Source of the DNA: an uncultured Bacteroides sp.
GTDB taxonomy: Bacteria; Bacteroidota; Bacteroidia; Bacteroidales; Bacteroidaceae
NCBI GenBank assembly: GCA_949300425.1
Contig: CASGED010000019.1
Location: 1-35,687, forward strand
Reading direction: 5' to 3'
Length of the DNA stretch: 35,687 nt
Below are positions 6,963 to 15,853 of the stretch, one piece after another. Position 1 is the first letter of the stretch. The number at the start of each line of letters is the position of its first letter. Below the pieces are notes generated by a model. It saw only the letters and a program-made list of their open reading frames with translations. It was not told where the DNA came from and ran no database searches. A program made the position numbers and the translations under genes.

Positions 6963-8252
6963 TTACCTTCTTCTGGAACCGCCTCCCGAACGTGTTGCGC
7001 TACCGCCTCCATAGCTCCGTGAGCTACCACTGCTCGAACGGAAACTGCTTCCCGATGACGAACTGCTTCTTGAAGGATTGCTAAACGTAGAACGGCGCGT
7101 GTTGGTATTATCGACCGGTGAATAAGAACGCGTAGACGAGCGTGAACTACCTCTGCTATAGGTAGCCCCAGACGAACGGCGCGAACTGCTGCGCGTATAA
7201 GTCCCTCTGTTTGTATTCACATTGATTCCCGATGAAGTTTCCACACGCGTACCACTGCCTCTGCTTGGACGGGTATAGGCATTGTCACGTGAATAAGAAG
7301 AGCGGGATGCATTGACTCCCGTCGTGGCATCCGTTACCGAACGAGTGCCTACGACACGGCGTACACCGGAAGAGCCACTCCGCGAGACATTCCGATAGGA
7401 AGAAGTACCATTTGTACGGGTAGCCGAAACACGGTTCGAACCTCCGCCGTTCACGACTGTACCTCCCCTGCGATAAGCACTCCGTCCCGAATAACTTCGT
7501 GAAGTATACGTGTTTCGCGGTCCCCAATAACCGGGATGATGATGATGGTGATGCCAACCCCAACCGGGACCATACCAACCACTCCAACCGGCATAAAAGC
7601 CTCCCCAACCGAAGTAGAAGCTATTCCAACCCCAGTTCCATCCATAATAGGGCCAACCCCAATAGTAATCCCAGCCATAACGCCAATCCCACCACAAGCG
7701 ATTGGTGAATGTCGGGAAAGCATATGCATAGAGGCCATCGGTGTAAACATTCCAGTCCCAGGAGTTCAAACCATAAACCACATCCCAATAGAGCGGGCTG
7801 CTGATGCTAATGGCGTAACGCGGATTGCGGAAACGAATAATACGCATGGCGTATTCATAATCGTCCTGCGAACCGTCGAAGCCGTTAACCCATTCCCCGT
7901 CAGGATCGGGCACGGCCTTCTCTTCGATGTAAAGCGTATCTTCCGTCGACGAAAAGTCATATTCCTTCGAATCGTAGCGGCGGTTATACTCGTCCACATC
8001 GCGCACATTGCCTTTCTTATCCTTTACCACGACGGTAGTATTCCCCGAAGAAGCCACACTGACAACCGGCTTCTGCGTTTCCACAATTATCACATCATCG
8101 GACGTACGGCGTATACCCGAGTCAGCTTTCTTTTCCTTCTTCTGTTCCGTCTTCTTGGAAGGTACATAGTAAAGGTCGTCCTCCACACTCTGTGCCATCA
8201 GTGTCCAAGGCAGACACAGAACCACGAGCAATAAAAAAACAATCTTTTTCAT
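6963..8252 (-). CDS. Exported low-complexity protein (Trp/Tyr/Gly-rich centre, Ser/Arg-rich tail)
   Basis: A 429-residue protein of unknown function. The signal peptide (about 1-21, ending LMAQ) is followed by a Lys-rich acidic/basic linker. A folded-looking segment (about 105-165) contains DDYEYAMRIIRFRNPRYAIS. A strongly aromatic Trp/Tyr/Gly stretch (about 165-245) contains six consecutive His (234-239). The tail of about 180 residues is made almost only of Ser, Arg, Gly, Thr and Tyr. A similar plan is seen in hypothetical Bacteroidales surface proteins. The composition suggests an extended, sticky or surface-bound polymer-like protein. The His run could bind metal. No enzymatic motif is visible. 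Confidence 0.8.
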   Translation of the reverse strand: MKKIVFLLLVVLCLPWTLMAQSVEDDLYYVPSKKTEQKKEKKADSGIRRTSDDVIIVETQKPVVSVASSGNTTVVVKDKKGNVRDVDEYNRRYDSKEYDFSSTEDTLYIEEKAVPDPDGEWVNGFDGSQDDYEYAMRIIRFRNPRYAISISSPLYWDVVYGLNSWDWNVYTDGLYAYAFPTFTNRLWWDWRYGWDYYWGWPYYGWNWGWNSFYFGWGGFYAGWSGWYGPGWGWHHHHHHPGYWGPRNTYTSRSYSGRSAYRRGGTVVNGGGSNRVSATRTNGTSSYRNVSRSGSSGVRRVVGTRSVTDATTGVNASRSSYSRDNAYTRPSRGSGTRVETSSGINVNTNRGTYTRSSSRRSSGATYSRGSSRSSTRSYSPVDNTNTRRSTFSNPSRSSSSSGSSFRSSSGSSRSYGGGSATRSGGGSRRR

Positions 8253-8311
8253 ATCCGTAAGTTTTAAGTTTCACATAAGCCTTTAAAAAGGCACTTTGTC
8301 CCTGCCTCGTC

Positions 8312-8319
8312 CAAAGATA
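8312..8319 (-). promoter_or_regulatory. -7 box upstream of the low-complexity protein gene
   Basis: Plus CAAAGATA is TATCTTTG on the minus strand, about 60 bp before the start codon. A clear -33 element at the expected distance was not found. Confidence 0.5.
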
Positions 8320-8363
8320 GAAAAAACCTTCGCCAAGTAATAGGTATTTTCCTAAAATCGGCC

Positions 8364-8371
8364 TATCTTTG
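8364..8371 (+). promoter_or_regulatory. -7 box upstream of prmA
   Basis: TATCTTTG matches TAnnTTTG exactly, about 92 bp before the prmA start. The -33 element is weak. Confidence 0.5.
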
Positions 8372-8463
8372 CAGGCATTGTATTCTTAGGACAAACAAAT
8401 ATAGGAAAAGTTTAAGAACTACGCTAATCCGCGCGCTGTATTTAACATACTAATGTCAAAACA

Positions 8464-9309
8464 ATGAAATATTTAGAATTCATATTCCACACAACGCCCT
8501 GCACCGAGACCGTGAACGATGTCCTGAGCGCCGTACTGGCCGATGTAGGATTCGAGAGTTTCGTAGAACGTCCGGACGGTATTGCCGCCTACATACAGGC
8601 CCATCTTTATAACGAAGAAAATGTCCGTCAAGTGATTACCGACTATCCCCTACCTGACACAGACATCACGTACAGTTACACGGAAGCCGAAGACAAAGAT
8701 TGGAACGAAGAATGGGAAAAAAACTTCTTCCAACCCATTGTCATAGGCGACCGATGTGTCATCCACAGCACGTTCCACCACGATGTGCCAAAAGTGGAAT
8801 ATGACATTGTCATTAACCCGCAAATGGCTTTCGGGACAGGACACCACGAAACGACCAGCCTCATCATCAGCGAACTGCTGGACACGGATTTGCAAGGGAA
8901 AGAGGTACTTGACATGGGATGCGGAACGTCCATCCTCGCCATCTTGGCACGGATGCGCGGAGCGGTTTCCTGCACAGCGGTAGACATTGATGATTGGTGC
9001 GTGCGCAACTCGCAGGAAAATATCGCCTTGAACCATCTGGACGGGATTGACGTTTATCAGGGTGACGCTTCATCCTTGGCGGACAAAGGCCCGTTCGACG
9101 TAGTGATAGCCAACATTAACCGCAATATCCTGCTGGCTGACATGCGTTACTATGTAGCTCGCATGAAGAAAGGAGCCTTGCTGTTCCTAAGCGGATTCTA
9201 TACGGAAGACATCCCCGCACTCCGGAGCGAAGCCGAAAGTTTAGGCTTACGCCACGACGGACAACGGGAGAAAAACCGCTGGGCAACGGTGAAATTCATT
9301 TTAGCCTGA
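8464..9309 (+). CDS. prmA: Ribosomal protein L11 methyltransferase
   Basis: SAM-dependent enzyme that methylates ribosomal protein L11. The protein is 281 residues. Its N-terminal substrate-recognition domain (about 1-95) precedes the family signature NPQMAFGTGHHETT (about 118-131). SAM motif I follows as VLDMGCGTSILAI, then DIDDWCV, and VIANINRNIL as the catalytic NxN-type motif. The ATG at 8464 gives the usual N-terminus. Its 3' end overlaps the convergent GH25 gene by 14 bp. Confidence 0.96.
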   Translation: MKYLEFIFHTTPCTETVNDVLSAVLADVGFESFVERPDGIAAYIQAHLYNEENVRQVITDYPLPDTDITYSYTEAEDKDWNEEWEKNFFQPIVIGDRCVIHSTFHHDVPKVEYDIVINPQMAFGTGHHETTSLIISELLDTDLQGKEVLDMGCGTSILAILARMRGAVSCTAVDIDDWCVRNSQENIALNHLDGIDVYQGDASSLADKGPFDVVIANINRNILLADMRYYVARMKKGALLFLSGFYTEDIPALRSEAESLGLRHDGQREKNRWATVKFILA

Positions 9310-10171
9310 GCGAGTCGAGTTGCTCCAATGTGCCGTTGAACACATCAAGGTCCACTTCCTCCTCTACGCCGGGGACGGTACCCACATCCGTGTGTTGCCA
9401 AAAGTGCCAACGACCCTTGTAGCGCACCGAATCTACATAATAATGGGCAATCCAGTAAGGATAAGCATCGAAAACCGGATTGTCCAAATAACGCATCTTG
9501 AACTTATAAGAAGTATAAAGGATAGGCTTCACCCCATAATGGGCTTCTACATCGTCCAACCATGTTTTCACGGCACGCTGCAGTTCTTCCTTCGAACGTT
9601 TTCCGCGGTCTTCCACATCCAGTACCGGAGGGAGGTCGCCCGACAATAAATTGACGTTGCGGATAAAAAAATCAGCTTGCTTGCGCGCATCGGTATGAGG
9701 ACGGAAGAAGTGATACGCTCCCCGAATGAAGTTGTACTTGCGTGCCGAATCGAAATGTTGCAGGAAAGTATGGTCACTATGGTCTCCGCCTTCCGTAGCC
9801 TTCATAAATATAAAACGAATGGGAAATTCCCCCGCATGTGTCTGCGCCAACTGCTTCCAATTAATGACGCCTTGATAATGAGAAATGTCAATGCCATGCA
9901 CTTCATAATCGCAAGGCATACACACACCATACCCTTTCGACCCGTAGCACGGCTTCCACCGATAGGCATATGGACGAATAAAGAAATAATAGAAACCAGC
10001 GGCAAACACCAATATAATACACAAGGCAAGCATATTGCGCATCCAAACAGGCATGACAAACTCCTTACCCTTCGCCTTCTCCTGTTTTCCTTTTTTAGGA
10101 AGGGAAGCACGATGACGCGGACTTGCCGATGCCTTCGAAGCGGCTATTTTTCTTTTATTTGGTGTAGCCAT
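9296..10171 (-). CDS. Membrane-anchored GH25 lysozyme (N-acetylmuramidase)
   Basis: A 291-residue protein that should cleave the glycan chain of peptidoglycan. A basic cytoplasmic N-terminus (about 1-43) precedes a single transmembrane helix (about 46-67, beginning MLALCIILV). The GH25 domain (about 93-288) follows. It shows HGIDISHYQG with the first catalytic-site Asp, FIFMKATEGG, GAYHFF, PPVLDVED with the conserved DxE, and PILYTSY. The helix is not followed by a cleavage site, so the enzyme is probably tethered to the inner membrane facing the periplasm. That fits a wall-remodelling role rather than secretion. Confidence 0.92.
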   Translation of the reverse strand: MATPNKRKIAASKASASPRHRASLPKKGKQEKAKGKEFVMPVWMRNMLALCIILVFAAGFYYFFIRPYAYRWKPCYGSKGYGVCMPCDYEVHGIDISHYQGVINWKQLAQTHAGEFPIRFIFMKATEGGDHSDHTFLQHFDSARKYNFIRGAYHFFRPHTDARKQADFFIRNVNLLSGDLPPVLDVEDRGKRSKEELQRAVKTWLDDVEAHYGVKPILYTSYKFKMRYLDNPVFDAYPYWIAHYYVDSVRYKGRWHFWQHTDVGTVPGVEEEVDLDVFNGTLEQLDSLRLK

Positions 10172-10194
10172 ATCTGATTTCTACAAAACAAGCG

Positions 10195-10202
10195 CAAAGG
10201 TA
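10195..10202 (-). promoter_or_regulatory. -7 box of the GH25 gene
   Basis: Plus CAAAGGTA is TACCTTTG on the minus strand, 23 bp upstream of the ATG. Two CAA-rich stretches further up (10215-10222) are imperfect -33 candidates. Confidence 0.6.
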
Positions 10203-10244
10203 CACAGATTCTCTCAAACAAGGAATGGATTCCTGCTTTTATCC

Positions 10245-10290
10245 ACAAAAAAATCAGCGGGAACACCTTCTGAGGCGATTACCGCTGATT
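10245..10290 (-). terminator. Intrinsic terminator of pfp
   Basis: On the minus strand AATCAGCGG and CCGCTGATT (10282-10290 and 10252-10260) form a 9-bp stem, followed by seven T. It lies 26 bp past the pfp stop. Confidence 0.8.
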
Positions 10291-10316
10291 CTATCTACAA
10301 ACAGAGTTCAATAATC

Positions 10317-11963
10317 TTATTTGCCTTGCTCTAATTGCAGCGTCTTGGTCGGCTGGTCACAAACCTCTGCCGGACCAAAGTACTGGATAGGACCGGGATA
10401 AACGTAGTCCGTTTCCTTCGCCCACTGGTCACGCTGAGCGGCAAATGCCTTGAACGGCGCGCCATCCAGTTTCACCAAAGCCTTCTGGATAACCGGCTTC
10501 ATCTCGCCGTGGCGACGCTCCATGTTCATCATCATCGTGATGGGTACACCGCCTGCAATCCATTGGTCGGCAGGAGCGGTCGTATTGCGAACGGACGACA
10601 TGTAGCCCGTCTTGCCATTGCCTATCAGAGCGGCGGCCGTATAACCTAATGAGTAACAATAGTCGGCATCGAAGTTTGAAGGAGCGGCACAACGGCCTTC
10701 GTAGCCGAAGAAGTGGTGCTGGGCGGCGAACTTGCCCGTGTATTTGCCTTCCTCTTTCCACTGAGCCAGCTTCGTGGCTACCATTTCAGAGAGCAATTTT
10801 TCGGTTTCGATGAGTGATACCTGTACGTTGCCGTGCGGGTCGCGGTCCAATGTCAACTGGCGAGCCACACCTTCGGGCAGGCTGGCATATACGGCAGAGT
10901 TCTCCGGAGAGAGCTTGCGGATGATGTAGTCGCGCTGAGCCGAACGTTTCACTTGTGAGAACTCTACGGCGTTGGCGGCAAGGAAGTCATTCAGTTCGGC
11001 AATCAGACGCTTCATGGCAGGAATAAATTCAATCAAGCCTTCGGGGATGAGCACCGTACCGAAGTTGTTGCCCTGTGCGGCGCGGTCGGCTACGATTTGA
11101 GCGATGTAGGTCACCACGTCATCCAATGACATGTTCTTGGCCTCAATCTCTTCCGAAATCAGGCAGATGTTGGGCTGAACCTGCAGTGCGCACTCCAATG
11201 CGATGTGCGAAGCCGAACGACCCATCAGCTTGATGAAGTGCCAATACTTGCGGGCCGAGTTGCAGTCGCGTTGGATGTTGCCGATAACCTCCGAATAAGT
11301 CTTGCAAGCCGTATCGAAACCAAAAGAAGTTTCAATCATCTCGTTCTTCAAGTCACCGTCGATGGTCTTGGGACAACCGATGACCTGTACGCCATACTGC
11401 TTGGCGGCATAGTATTCGGCCAGTACACAAGCGTTCGTGTTGGAGTCGTCTCCGCCGATGATTACCAGTGCCTTTATGCCCAGTTCCTTCAGGATTTCGT
11501 AGCCTTTCTCAAACTGCTCCACCTTCTCCAGCTTGGTACGTCCCGATCCGATGATGTCGAAACCACCTGTGTTACGGTATTCGTCGATGATGTCGGCTGT
11601 CAGTTCCATGTACTTATGGTCTACCAATCCGCCGGGACCCAGGATGAAGCCATACAGGCGATTGGCGGGATTCAGCTTCTTGATGCCGTCAAAGAGGCCC
11701 GAGATAACGTTGTGTCCGCCGGGAGCCTGGCCTCCGGAGAGGATAACGCCTACATTCATCGTGGGGAATTCCATCGGTTCTTCTGTAGCCTCGAACTTGA
11801 TAACCGGCATTCCGTACGTGTTGGGGAACAATTGTTTGATTTCCTCCTGATCGGCTACCGACTGGGTAGCTGCGCCTTCAACGGCCTTTACGTGGCTTTT
11901 TAGCGCTTGGGGGAGTTTGGGCTGATAGGCAGCCCGCGCGATTTGCAATGCACTTTTTGTCAT
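10317..11963 (-). CDS. pfp: Diphosphate-fructose-6-phosphate 1-phosphotransferase (PPi-PFK)
   Basis: Reversible glycolytic enzyme using pyrophosphate in place of ATP to make fructose 1,6-bisphosphate. At 548 residues it belongs to the long PPi-dependent class. Visible motifs are [16 protein letters not shown] (about 72-87), [20 protein letters not shown] with the GGDD that favours PPi, CPKTIDGDL (catalytic Asp region), and [16 protein letters not shown]. Monocistronic: a terminator follows, and 346 bp of non-coding DNA separates it from divergent aroC. Confidence 0.96.
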   Translation of the reverse strand: MTKSALQIARAAYQPKLPQALKSHVKAVEGAATQSVADQEEIKQLFPNTYGMPVIKFEATEEPMEFPTMNVGVILSGGQAPGGHNVISGLFDGIKKLNPANRLYGFILGPGGLVDHKYMELTADIIDEYRNTGGFDIIGSGRTKLEKVEQFEKGYEILKELGIKALVIIGGDDSNTNACVLAEYYAAKQYGVQVIGCPKTIDGDLKNEMIETSFGFDTACKTYSEVIGNIQRDCNSARKYWHFIKLMGRSASHIALECALQVQPNICLISEEIEAKNMSLDDVVTYIAQIVADRAAQGNNFGTVLIPEGLIEFIPAMKRLIAELNDFLAANAVEFSQVKRSAQRDYIIRKLSPENSAVYASLPEGVARQLTLDRDPHGNVQVSLIETEKLLSEMVATKLAQWKEEGKYTGKFAAQHHFFGYEGRCAAPSNFDADYCYSLGYTAAALIGNGKTGYMSSVRNTTAPADQWIAGGVPITMMMNMERRHGEMKPVIQKALVKLDGAPFKAFAAQRDQWAKETDYVYPGPIQYFGPAEVCDQPTKTLQLEQGK

Positions 11964-12309
11964 ATTTCAATCTTTATTTAAAGGTGTTATCATTCGCTTC
12001 CTAAAAATAAGGTGGTGCAAATTTCGCTTTTTTCCCGAACAAATGCAAATGCCTATGAGATATTTTTATACTTTCACAGTAACTTATACTTTGCACGGAA
12101 TGAAAATGTGCATTAAAATATCATTTACCTACGTATTCTCCACAAGAACTATACTTACCAAAGGCTTGCCAAAGTCTGCGAGCATTAATTTTCTTCATTC
12201 ACTTCGTAGATTTCAAAAAATAATTCTTATCTTTAGAGATTAAAAACAACATCAAACACGGAATAGGGAATTATAAACCTTATTCACAACCATTTAAAGC
12301 GAATTGATT
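11964..12309. other. Intergenic region between pfp and aroC
   Basis: AT-rich DNA between divergent genes. A near-match to the -7 consensus, TATCTTTA (12228-12235), faces aroC with a leader of about 75 nt. No convincing -7 box for pfp was found. An open frame at 12043-12243 (66 codons) has no recognisable protein features and I do not call it. No repeat or RNA gene is recognised. Confidence 0.4.
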
Positions 12310-13386
12310 ATGTTTAACTCATTTGGAAACATGGTGCGCTTGACCAGTTTTGGCGAGTCACACGGGAAAGGAATCGGAGGTGTCTTGGACGGATTTCCGT
12401 CGGGTATCACTATCGACATGGATTTTATTCAGAGTGAACTGAACCGGAGACGCCCCGGCCAGTCGGACATCACGACAGCACGTCAGGAAAAAGACGAAGT
12501 GGAATTTTTGTCGGGCATCTTTGAAGGGAAATCTACCGGATGCCCCATCGGCTTTATCGTATGGAACCGTAATCAACGCTATAGTGACTATAGCGAAATG
12601 CAGAGTGTCTATCGACCTTCCCATGCGGACTATACCTATAAGCAAAAATACGGCATACGGGATTATCGGGGCGGAGGACGTTCCTCGGCCCGCGAGACTA
12701 TCGCCCGTGTGGTGGCTGGTGCTTTGGCCAAACTGGCGTTGAAGCAGTTGGGCATACGTATCACCGCTTACACCTCGCAAGTGGGTGCCATCCGGTTGGA
12801 AGAAAACTATACGGCTTACGACCTTAGTTTGGCGGAAAGCAATCCGGTGCGTTGTCCCGACCCCGCCAAAGCCAAAGAAATGGAAGACTATATATTAAAG
12901 GTGAAGGAAGAAGGGGACACGATTGGAGGAGTTGTCACCTGCGTCATCACGGGATGCCCCGTCGGCTTGGGCCAACCAGTGTTCGGCAAATTGCAATCGG
13001 CTTTAGCGGCGGGCATGCTCAGCATCAATGCAGCCAAAGCTTTCGAATATGGCGATGGTTTCAAAGGGCTGAAACTGAAAGGCTCGGAGCAGAACGACGT
13101 TTTCTACAACAACGCCGGGCGCATCACTACCCATACCAACCATTCCGGAGGTATACAGGGAGGCATCAGCAACGGGCAGGACATCTATTTCCGTGTAGCC
13201 TTCAAACCGGTGGCTACGGTGTTGATGGAACAGCATACGGTGAATATCGACGGAAAAGATACAACTTTGAAAGCGCGTGGCCGTCACGACCCATGTGTGT
13301 TGCCCCGTGCAGTGCCTATTGTGGAAGCAATGGCAGCTCTGACCATTTTGGATTTTTATTTAATAGATAGAACTACTCAGTTATGA
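12310..13386 (+). CDS. aroC: Chorismate synthase
   Basis: Last enzyme of the shikimate pathway, converting EPSP to chorismate with reduced FMN. The protein is 358 residues. Family signatures are [18 protein letters not shown] near the N-terminus, [29 protein letters not shown] (about 100-130), and [17 protein letters not shown] near the C-terminus. The ATG at 12310 is preferred; an in-frame TTG two codons earlier is less likely. The stop overlaps the start of the M20 peptidase gene as ATGA, so the two are translationally coupled. Confidence 0.97.
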   Translation: MFNSFGNMVRLTSFGESHGKGIGGVLDGFPSGITIDMDFIQSELNRRRPGQSDITTARQEKDEVEFLSGIFEGKSTGCPIGFIVWNRNQRYSDYSEMQSVYRPSHADYTYKQKYGIRDYRGGGRSSARETIARVVAGALAKLALKQLGIRITAYTSQVGAIRLEENYTAYDLSLAESNPVRCPDPAKAKEMEDYILKVKEEGDTIGGVVTCVITGCPVGLGQPVFGKLQSALAAGMLSINAAKAFEYGDGFKGLKLKGSEQNDVFYNNAGRITTHTNHSGGIQGGISNGQDIYFRVAFKPVATVLMEQHTVNIDGKDTTLKARGRHDPCVLPRAVPIVEAMAALTILDFYLIDRTTQL

Positions 13387-14735
13387 TAAAAAACTATATT
13401 CAAGCAAACGAACCGCGAATGTTGGACGAGCTGTTCAGCCTGATTCGCATTCCCAGTATCAGTGCTCAACCTGAACACCACGACGACATGCTGGTCTGTG
13501 CCGAGCGTTGGCGTCAATTATTGTTGGAGGCCGGGGTGGACGAAGCTTACGTGATGCCATCGGACGGAAATCCGATGGTTTTCGCACAAAAGATTGTAGA
13601 CCCTCATGCCCGAACAGTGTTAGTGTATGCTCATTATGACGTCATGCCTGCGGAACCTTTGGAGTTATGGAAATCCGCGCCTTTTGAACCTGAGGTCCGC
13701 GAAGGACGTATTTGGGCACGAGGAGCCGATGATGACAAGGGACAATCGTTTATCCAGGTGAAGGCTTTTGAATATTTGGTGAAGCACAATCTGTTGACTC
13801 ATAACGTGAAGTTCATCTTCGAAGGAGAAGAAGAAATCGGTTCGCCCAGCCTGGAGGCTTTCTGCCAGGCGCATAAGGATTTGTTGAAGGCTGACATCAT
13901 CTTGGTGTCGGACACCAGCATGTTGGGAGCTGACCTGCCTTCGCTCACGACCGGACTACGCGGATTGGCTTATTGGGAAATAGAAGTGACCGGTCCTAAC
14001 CGCGATTTGCATTCAGGACACTTCGGCGGGGCGGTGGCTAATCCTATCAATGCCCTTTGCAGTATGATTAGCCGGGTGGTGGATGCGGACGGTCGCATCA
14101 CGATACCGGGATTCTATGATGAAGTGGAGGAAGTGCCGCAAGCAGAACGGGAAATGATAGCCCGCATACCTTTTGACGAGGAAAAGTATAAGCAGGCTAT
14201 CGGCGTGAAGGAGTTGTTTGGCGAGAAAGGCTATAGTACTTTGGAGCGCAACAGTTGTCGTCCGTCGTTCGATGTGTGTGGCATTTGGGGAGGATATACG
14301 GGCGAAGGAGCCAAAACGGTGCTTCCCTCGAAAGCGTATGCCAAAGTCTCTTGCCGGTTGGTTCCTCACCAAGACCACCAGCAGATTGCCAAGCTCTTTG
14401 TCCATTACATGGAAAGCATGGCTCCGGCCGGTGTGCAAGTCAAGGTTACTCCGCTGCACGGAGGACAAGGATATGTATGTCCCATTACGTTGCCCGCTTA
14501 CCAGGCTGCGGAAAAAGGATTTGAAAAAGCCTTTGGCAAGAAACCGTTGGCGGTGCGTCGCGGAGGAAGTATTCCGATTATAGCCACTTTTGAGCAAATA
14601 TTGGGTATCAAGACGGTATTGATGGGCTTCGGATTGGAGTCGAACGCCATTCATTCACCCAATGAGAATATGCCGCTTGACATTTTGCGCAAAGGCGTGG
14701 AAGCGGTCGTAGAGTTCCATTTGAATTTTCAGTAA
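13383..14735 (+). CDS. M20-family dipeptidase / metallopeptidase
   Basis: A 450-residue cytosolic zinc peptidase of the M20 (dipeptidase, CNDP-like) group. Metal and catalytic motifs are [11 protein letters not shown] (His ligand plus catalytic Asp, about 80-90), GADDDKGQ (bridging Asp, about 116-123), [11 protein letters not shown] (general-base Glu and Glu ligand) and [17 protein letters not shown] lies in the dimerisation/lid region and SNAIHSPNE carries the last His ligand. It probably hydrolyses small peptides. The link with aroC is by translation coupling (ATGA overlap) and does not imply a shared pathway. It is followed by a strong terminator. Confidence 0.92.
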   Translation: MIKNYIQANEPRMLDELFSLIRIPSISAQPEHHDDMLVCAERWRQLLLEAGVDEAYVMPSDGNPMVFAQKIVDPHARTVLVYAHYDVMPAEPLELWKSAPFEPEVREGRIWARGADDDKGQSFIQVKAFEYLVKHNLLTHNVKFIFEGEEEIGSPSLEAFCQAHKDLLKADIILVSDTSMLGADLPSLTTGLRGLAYWEIEVTGPNRDLHSGHFGGAVANPINALCSMISRVVDADGRITIPGFYDEVEEVPQAEREMIARIPFDEEKYKQAIGVKELFGEKGYSTLERNSCRPSFDVCGIWGGYTGEGAKTVLPSKAYAKVSCRLVPHQDHQQIAKLFVHYMESMAPAGVQVKVTPLHGGQGYVCPITLPAYQAAEKGFEKAFGKKPLAVRRGGSIPIIATFEQILGIKTVLMGFGLESNAIHSPNENMPLDILRKGVEAVVEFHLNFQ

Positions 14736-14755
14736 AGTAACCGGGAACGTGCATA

Positions 14756-14798
14756 GGCTCAAAAAAAAGAGATGTCGCATAAGACATCTCTTTTTTTG

Positions 14799-14802
<4 letters not shown>
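14756..14802. terminator. Long, probably bidirectional terminator between M20 gene and tRNA-Thr
   Basis: An almost perfect hairpin. Left arm GGCTC, A8, GAGATGTC (14756-14776); loop of about 6 nt; right arm GACATCTC, T7, GAGCC (14783-14802). The inner stem with its T-run serves the plus strand, and the A-run gives T8 on the minus strand. The right arm overlaps the last four bases of the tRNA gene, so it probably ends both transcripts. Confidence 0.85.
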
Positions 14803-14871
<69 letters not shown>

Positions 14872-14895
14872 AGTGGCTTTTGTTTTAACCGGGTG

Positions 14896-14925
14896 CAAAG
14901 GTACAGCTTTATTTGGAATCTCAAA
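14896..14925 (-). promoter_or_regulatory. Promoter of tRNA-Thr
   Basis: Minus-strand TACCTTTG (plus CAAAGGTA, 14896-14903) with a TTTG -33 box (plus CAAA, 14922-14925) and an 18-bp spacer, about 25 bp upstream of the tRNA 5' end. Confidence 0.7.
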
Positions 14926-14969
14926 ACAGAATCCGCATTTTTTTTTGTACCGACTTCTATTTTTAAGTC

Positions 14970-15803
14970 CTATTTACCTACAGTCTGCGTGCGTTCAGCT
15001 ATTTTCTTTTTTACAAACTGGATTTTCAGCCGGGCTTCTTCCCTCTCCTTCTTTACTTGGGTGATGGACGACAGCAGGCGTGCCAAAGCATATACATCGG
15101 CGGCAGCTTTGCGGTCGGCAGGCATCATGTTCGTGGTAAACGTCCGGTCGCCCCGATAGTTCACCCGCAGATTCTTATCCTTATTAGCCGCTATGAAACC
15201 TATCACTCCCCCATCCTCTCCCAACTTATAGTCGGCTTTCTCTATCCGTTCACCTAAATCGGTCGTTTCATAACTGTCGTGCGATGCGGGTGTCTCGGCA
15301 AAATTACCGTCAGGAGCAATGACCTTTACACTTGTGTGGTGGATATTGTAACTTCCACAATAGATGGACGTCATGCTCATCAAACCTGTTTCGTCTGTCT
15401 GGAAACGTAAATAGGAACGATGTAAATTACGCTCTATGACTTGTGCAGGAGCCAAATAGTGACCGATACGCTGATAGGCCGTATCCTTCTCAAGGACGAA
15501 CCGGCTTTTCAGAGTATTCAACTCTTTCTGTTTTTCGTTCAACACACTGTCCAGATATGCCACCGTCTTTTCCTGTTCAGCCAATTCCACATCTTGCATC
15601 AGATAGATACCTTCCCGACGGATGTCGTAAGCTTTCGGATAAAGGATTTTGATACTGTCTATCTGCACCTTGGCCTCACTATAGTTCCCGGCTTCGTAAG
15701 CGGCACGCGCTTCGTCCAGTTTGGCGGCTGCTTTTTTCTCCATATTGCCACAGGAAGCCAACAGGCAACTTAGGGCTATCAGGCTCATTACTTTCTTCAT
15801 CAT
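14970..15803 (-). CDS. Lipoprotein with TPR-like N-terminal helices, function unknown
   Basis: A 277-residue protein. The signal sequence ends in the lipobox LLASC (Cys at about 18), which predicts a lipid-anchored periplasmic or outer-membrane protein. Residues about 25-60 (AAYEAGNYSEAKVQIDSIKILYPKAYDIRR) read like a tetratricopeptide helix pair. A coiled-coil-like helix follows (about 72-105). The middle part looks beta-rich and the end is a basic helix. I recognise no enzyme motif. It lies 50 bp after the GH20 gene on the same strand and probably shares its transcript. The start could also be the second Met, at 15800. Confidence 0.75.
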   Translation of the reverse strand: MMKKVMSLIALSCLLASCGNMEKKAAAKLDEARAAYEAGNYSEAKVQIDSIKILYPKAYDIRREGIYLMQDVELAEQEKTVAYLDSVLNEKQKELNTLKSRFVLEKDTAYQRIGHYLAPAQVIERNLHRSYLRFQTDETGLMSMTSIYCGSYNIHHTSVKVIAPDGNFAETPASHDSYETTDLGERIEKADYKLGEDGGVIGFIAANKDKNLRVNYRGDRTFTTNMMPADRKAAADVYALARLLSSITQVKKEREEARLKIQFVKKKIAERTQTVGK

Positions 15804-15853
15804 TGTTCTCTTTTATTCGGAGCAGCCCCTACAAAAAGAACCGCCAATCCACA

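Noticed and set aside
7536-8234. 232-codon frame antisense to the low-complexity protein gene
   Set aside because: Pro/Thr/Ile-rich mirror of the repetitive Trp/Gly codons on the real strand.
12043-12243. 66-codon frame between pfp and aroC
   Set aside because: AT-rich intergenic sequence with no promoter spacing, domain or neighbour support.
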